From the NCBI GenBank assembly GCA_018664745.1, contig JABJNS010000146.1, positions 1 through 8,959 on the forward strand: a stretch of DNA of 8,959 bases, read 5' to 3'. How positions within the stretch are numbered: the stretch's first letter is position 1; the number at the start of each line of letters is the position of its first letter. The translations under genes and the position numbers were made by a program. The DNA is from Flavobacteriales bacterium. Lineage in GTDB: Bacteria > Bacteroidota > Bacteroidia > Flavobacteriales > BACL11. Of the stretch, positions 7,821 to 8,959 are shown piece after piece. A model generated the notes under the pieces. The model was not told the DNA's origin. It saw only the letters and a program-made list of their open reading frames with translations, and did no database searches.

Positions 7821-8959
7821 ATGATAAGAAAAGGAATATTAACTCTAGTATTAGCAATAATTACTATTGTAACATTTGCACAAAGTCATAATGTAGTAAA
7901 TGCATCAATAGCCTTAAGGAATGAGGAATATGCAGATGCTAAAAAATACATTGATGAAGCCTATGCAACTGAAAGCACATCCAATGATGGTAAAATGTGG
8001 AACTACCGTTCAAAAATCTATTTACAAATTGCTTTAAAGCAAGGGGAACTAGATGCAGATGCAGTTTTTAAAGCAACAGAAGCATATTTAAAATGTTTAC
8101 AAACCGATAAAAAGGGTAGGATAGTTGTAAGAAAATGGACTGCAAAAGAGGATGTGTTAGCAGGAATGGTACAGTGTGGATATAAATTATTTAACCATGC
8201 TATTTCCGAATACAATGCAGGAAACTATAATAGCGCTTTAAAGCATTATGCTGCTATTTTTGATATTATCCCACTAGATGAAGAAGATCAATTAAAAAGA
8301 GGAAATATCACGAAAGAAACAATATTGTATAATTCTTTTTTCTCTGCTTATAAGATGAAAGATAATACTAAATCTAAAGAATTATTACAGGAGTTAATTG
8401 ATATTAACTTTAATGAGCCTTCTATTTTTACTCATATGAGTAATATTTATATTGAAGAAAAAAATACAGATAAAGCATTAGAATATTTAGCTTTGGGTAG
8501 AGATATGTTTGAAGAGGACCAAGCACTTATCAATGCTGAAATTAACTTGTATATTCAACTGGGTAGAACTTCAGAATTAATTGGAAAACTTGGTGAAGCA
8601 ATTGCTTTGGATGATGAAAATGATTTATTGTACTTTAATAGAGGTACAATTTACGACCAAGAAGGTGATATTGCTAATGCTGAAAAAGATTACCTAAAAG
8701 CTTTGGATTTGAATCCTACAGCATTTGGAGCAAATTATAACTTAGGAGCGCTTTATTTTAACAAAGGAGTGGAGACTAATAATAAAGCAAACGGAACATC
8801 TAATAATAATGTTTATGCTAAACTAAAGAAACGAGCTGATGCAGCCTTTGCAAAAGCTTTACCGTATTTGGAAGCAGCACATGAATTAGATGCTGATGAT
8901 AAGAATACTTTACTTTCGTTAAAACAATTGTATTACTTGAACAATGATTATGCTAAGTC
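7821..8959 (+). CDS. Exported tetratricopeptide-repeat protein (3' end outside window)
   Basis: A reading frame begins with ATG at 7821, five bases after the M16 stop, and stays open for 379 codons to the window edge. The start MIRKGILTLVLAIITIVTFA is a signal peptide with a likely cleavage at Ala20|Gln21; no lipobox cysteine follows, so it is probably a soluble periplasmic protein. The rest is helical and TPR-like: an early pair around residues 27-50 (ALRNEEYADAKKYIDEAY), another near 126-150 (YNAGNYNSALKHY), then more regular repeats from about 165 to 310, the clearest being NRGTIYDQEGDIANAEKDY followed by ALDLNPTAFGANYNLGALY. TPR arrays bind proteins or peptides; no enzymatic motif was seen and the partner is unknown. 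From memory, exported TPR proteins also lie behind gyrA in other Bacteroidota, but I cannot confirm orthology. No terminator or promoter separates it from the M16 gene, so it is likely translated from the gyrA transcript. Confidence 0.88.
   Translation, partial: MIRKGILTLVLAIITIVTFAQSHNVVNASIALRNEEYADAKKYIDEAYATESTSNDGKMWNYRSKIYLQIALKQGELDADAVFKATEAYLKCLQTDKKGRIVVRKWTAKEDVLAGMVQCGYKLFNHAISEYNAGNYNSALKHYAAIFDIIPLDEEDQLKRGNITKETILYNSFFSAYKMKDNTKSKELLQELIDINFNEPSIFTHMSNIYIEEKNTDKALEYLALGRDMFEEDQALINAEINLYIQLGRTSELIGKLGEAIALDDENDLLYFNRGTIYDQEGDIANAEKDYLKALDLNPTAFGANYNLGALYFNKGVETNNKANGTSNNNVYAKLKKRADAAFAKALPYLEAAHELDADDKNTLLSLKQLYYLNNDYAK

Noticed and set aside
6030..8215. Minus-strand open frames inside the M16 and TPR genes
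   Set aside because: They are shadows of genes supported by signal peptides, motifs and repeats.
1..8959. A defence system, mobile element, CRISPR array or other undescribed system
   Set aside because: All coding space is accounted for by clpC, gyrA, an M16 peptidase and a TPR protein, and no repeats, attachment sites or transposase genes were seen.

Overview
The window looks like core chromosome of a low-GC member of the Bacteroidota (Cytophagales or Flavobacteriia level; exact placement is inference). Supporting signs are: GyrA sequence details typical of that phylum (QNRGGVG box, Thr at QRDR position 82); no Shine-Dalgarno sequence before any start; a candidate promoter of the Bacteroidota -33/-7 type; two exported proteins whose predicted signal peptidase sites are Ala|Gln; and A/T-rich codon use with many TTA leucines. 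I see no mobile element, RNA gene, CRISPR array or phage gene.

Layout. Positions 2181 to 1 (minus strand) hold the first 727 codons of a ClpC-type AAA+ unfoldase. Its C-terminus lies outside the window. A 191-bp AT-rich divergent intergenic region (2182-2372, about 22% GC) separates it from a plus-strand cluster: gyrA (2373-4970), an exported two-domain M16 zinc peptidase (4957-7815) and an exported TPR protein (7821 to the window end, incomplete). gyrA and the M16 gene overlap by 14 bp, and the M16 and TPR genes are 5 bp apart. With no terminator-like hairpin seen between them, the three are probably one transcript. The TPR gene is open at the right edge.

How the genes may relate. ClpC (cytoplasmic proteolysis with ClpP) and GyrA (DNA supercoiling with GyrB) are housekeeping proteins transcribed away from each other. 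The M16 and TPR products carry signal peptides and act outside the cytoplasm, so their link to gyrase is most likely shared transcription rather than shared function.

I do not find an undescribed system here. The points most worth a second look are the dual-coding gyrA/M16 junction, where the acidic end of GyrA and the basic start of a signal peptide are read from the same purine-rich DNA; the Glu-rich GyrA tail with a short in-frame repeat ending at that junction; the variant GyrA box; and the placement of an exported protease and TPR protein behind gyrA.
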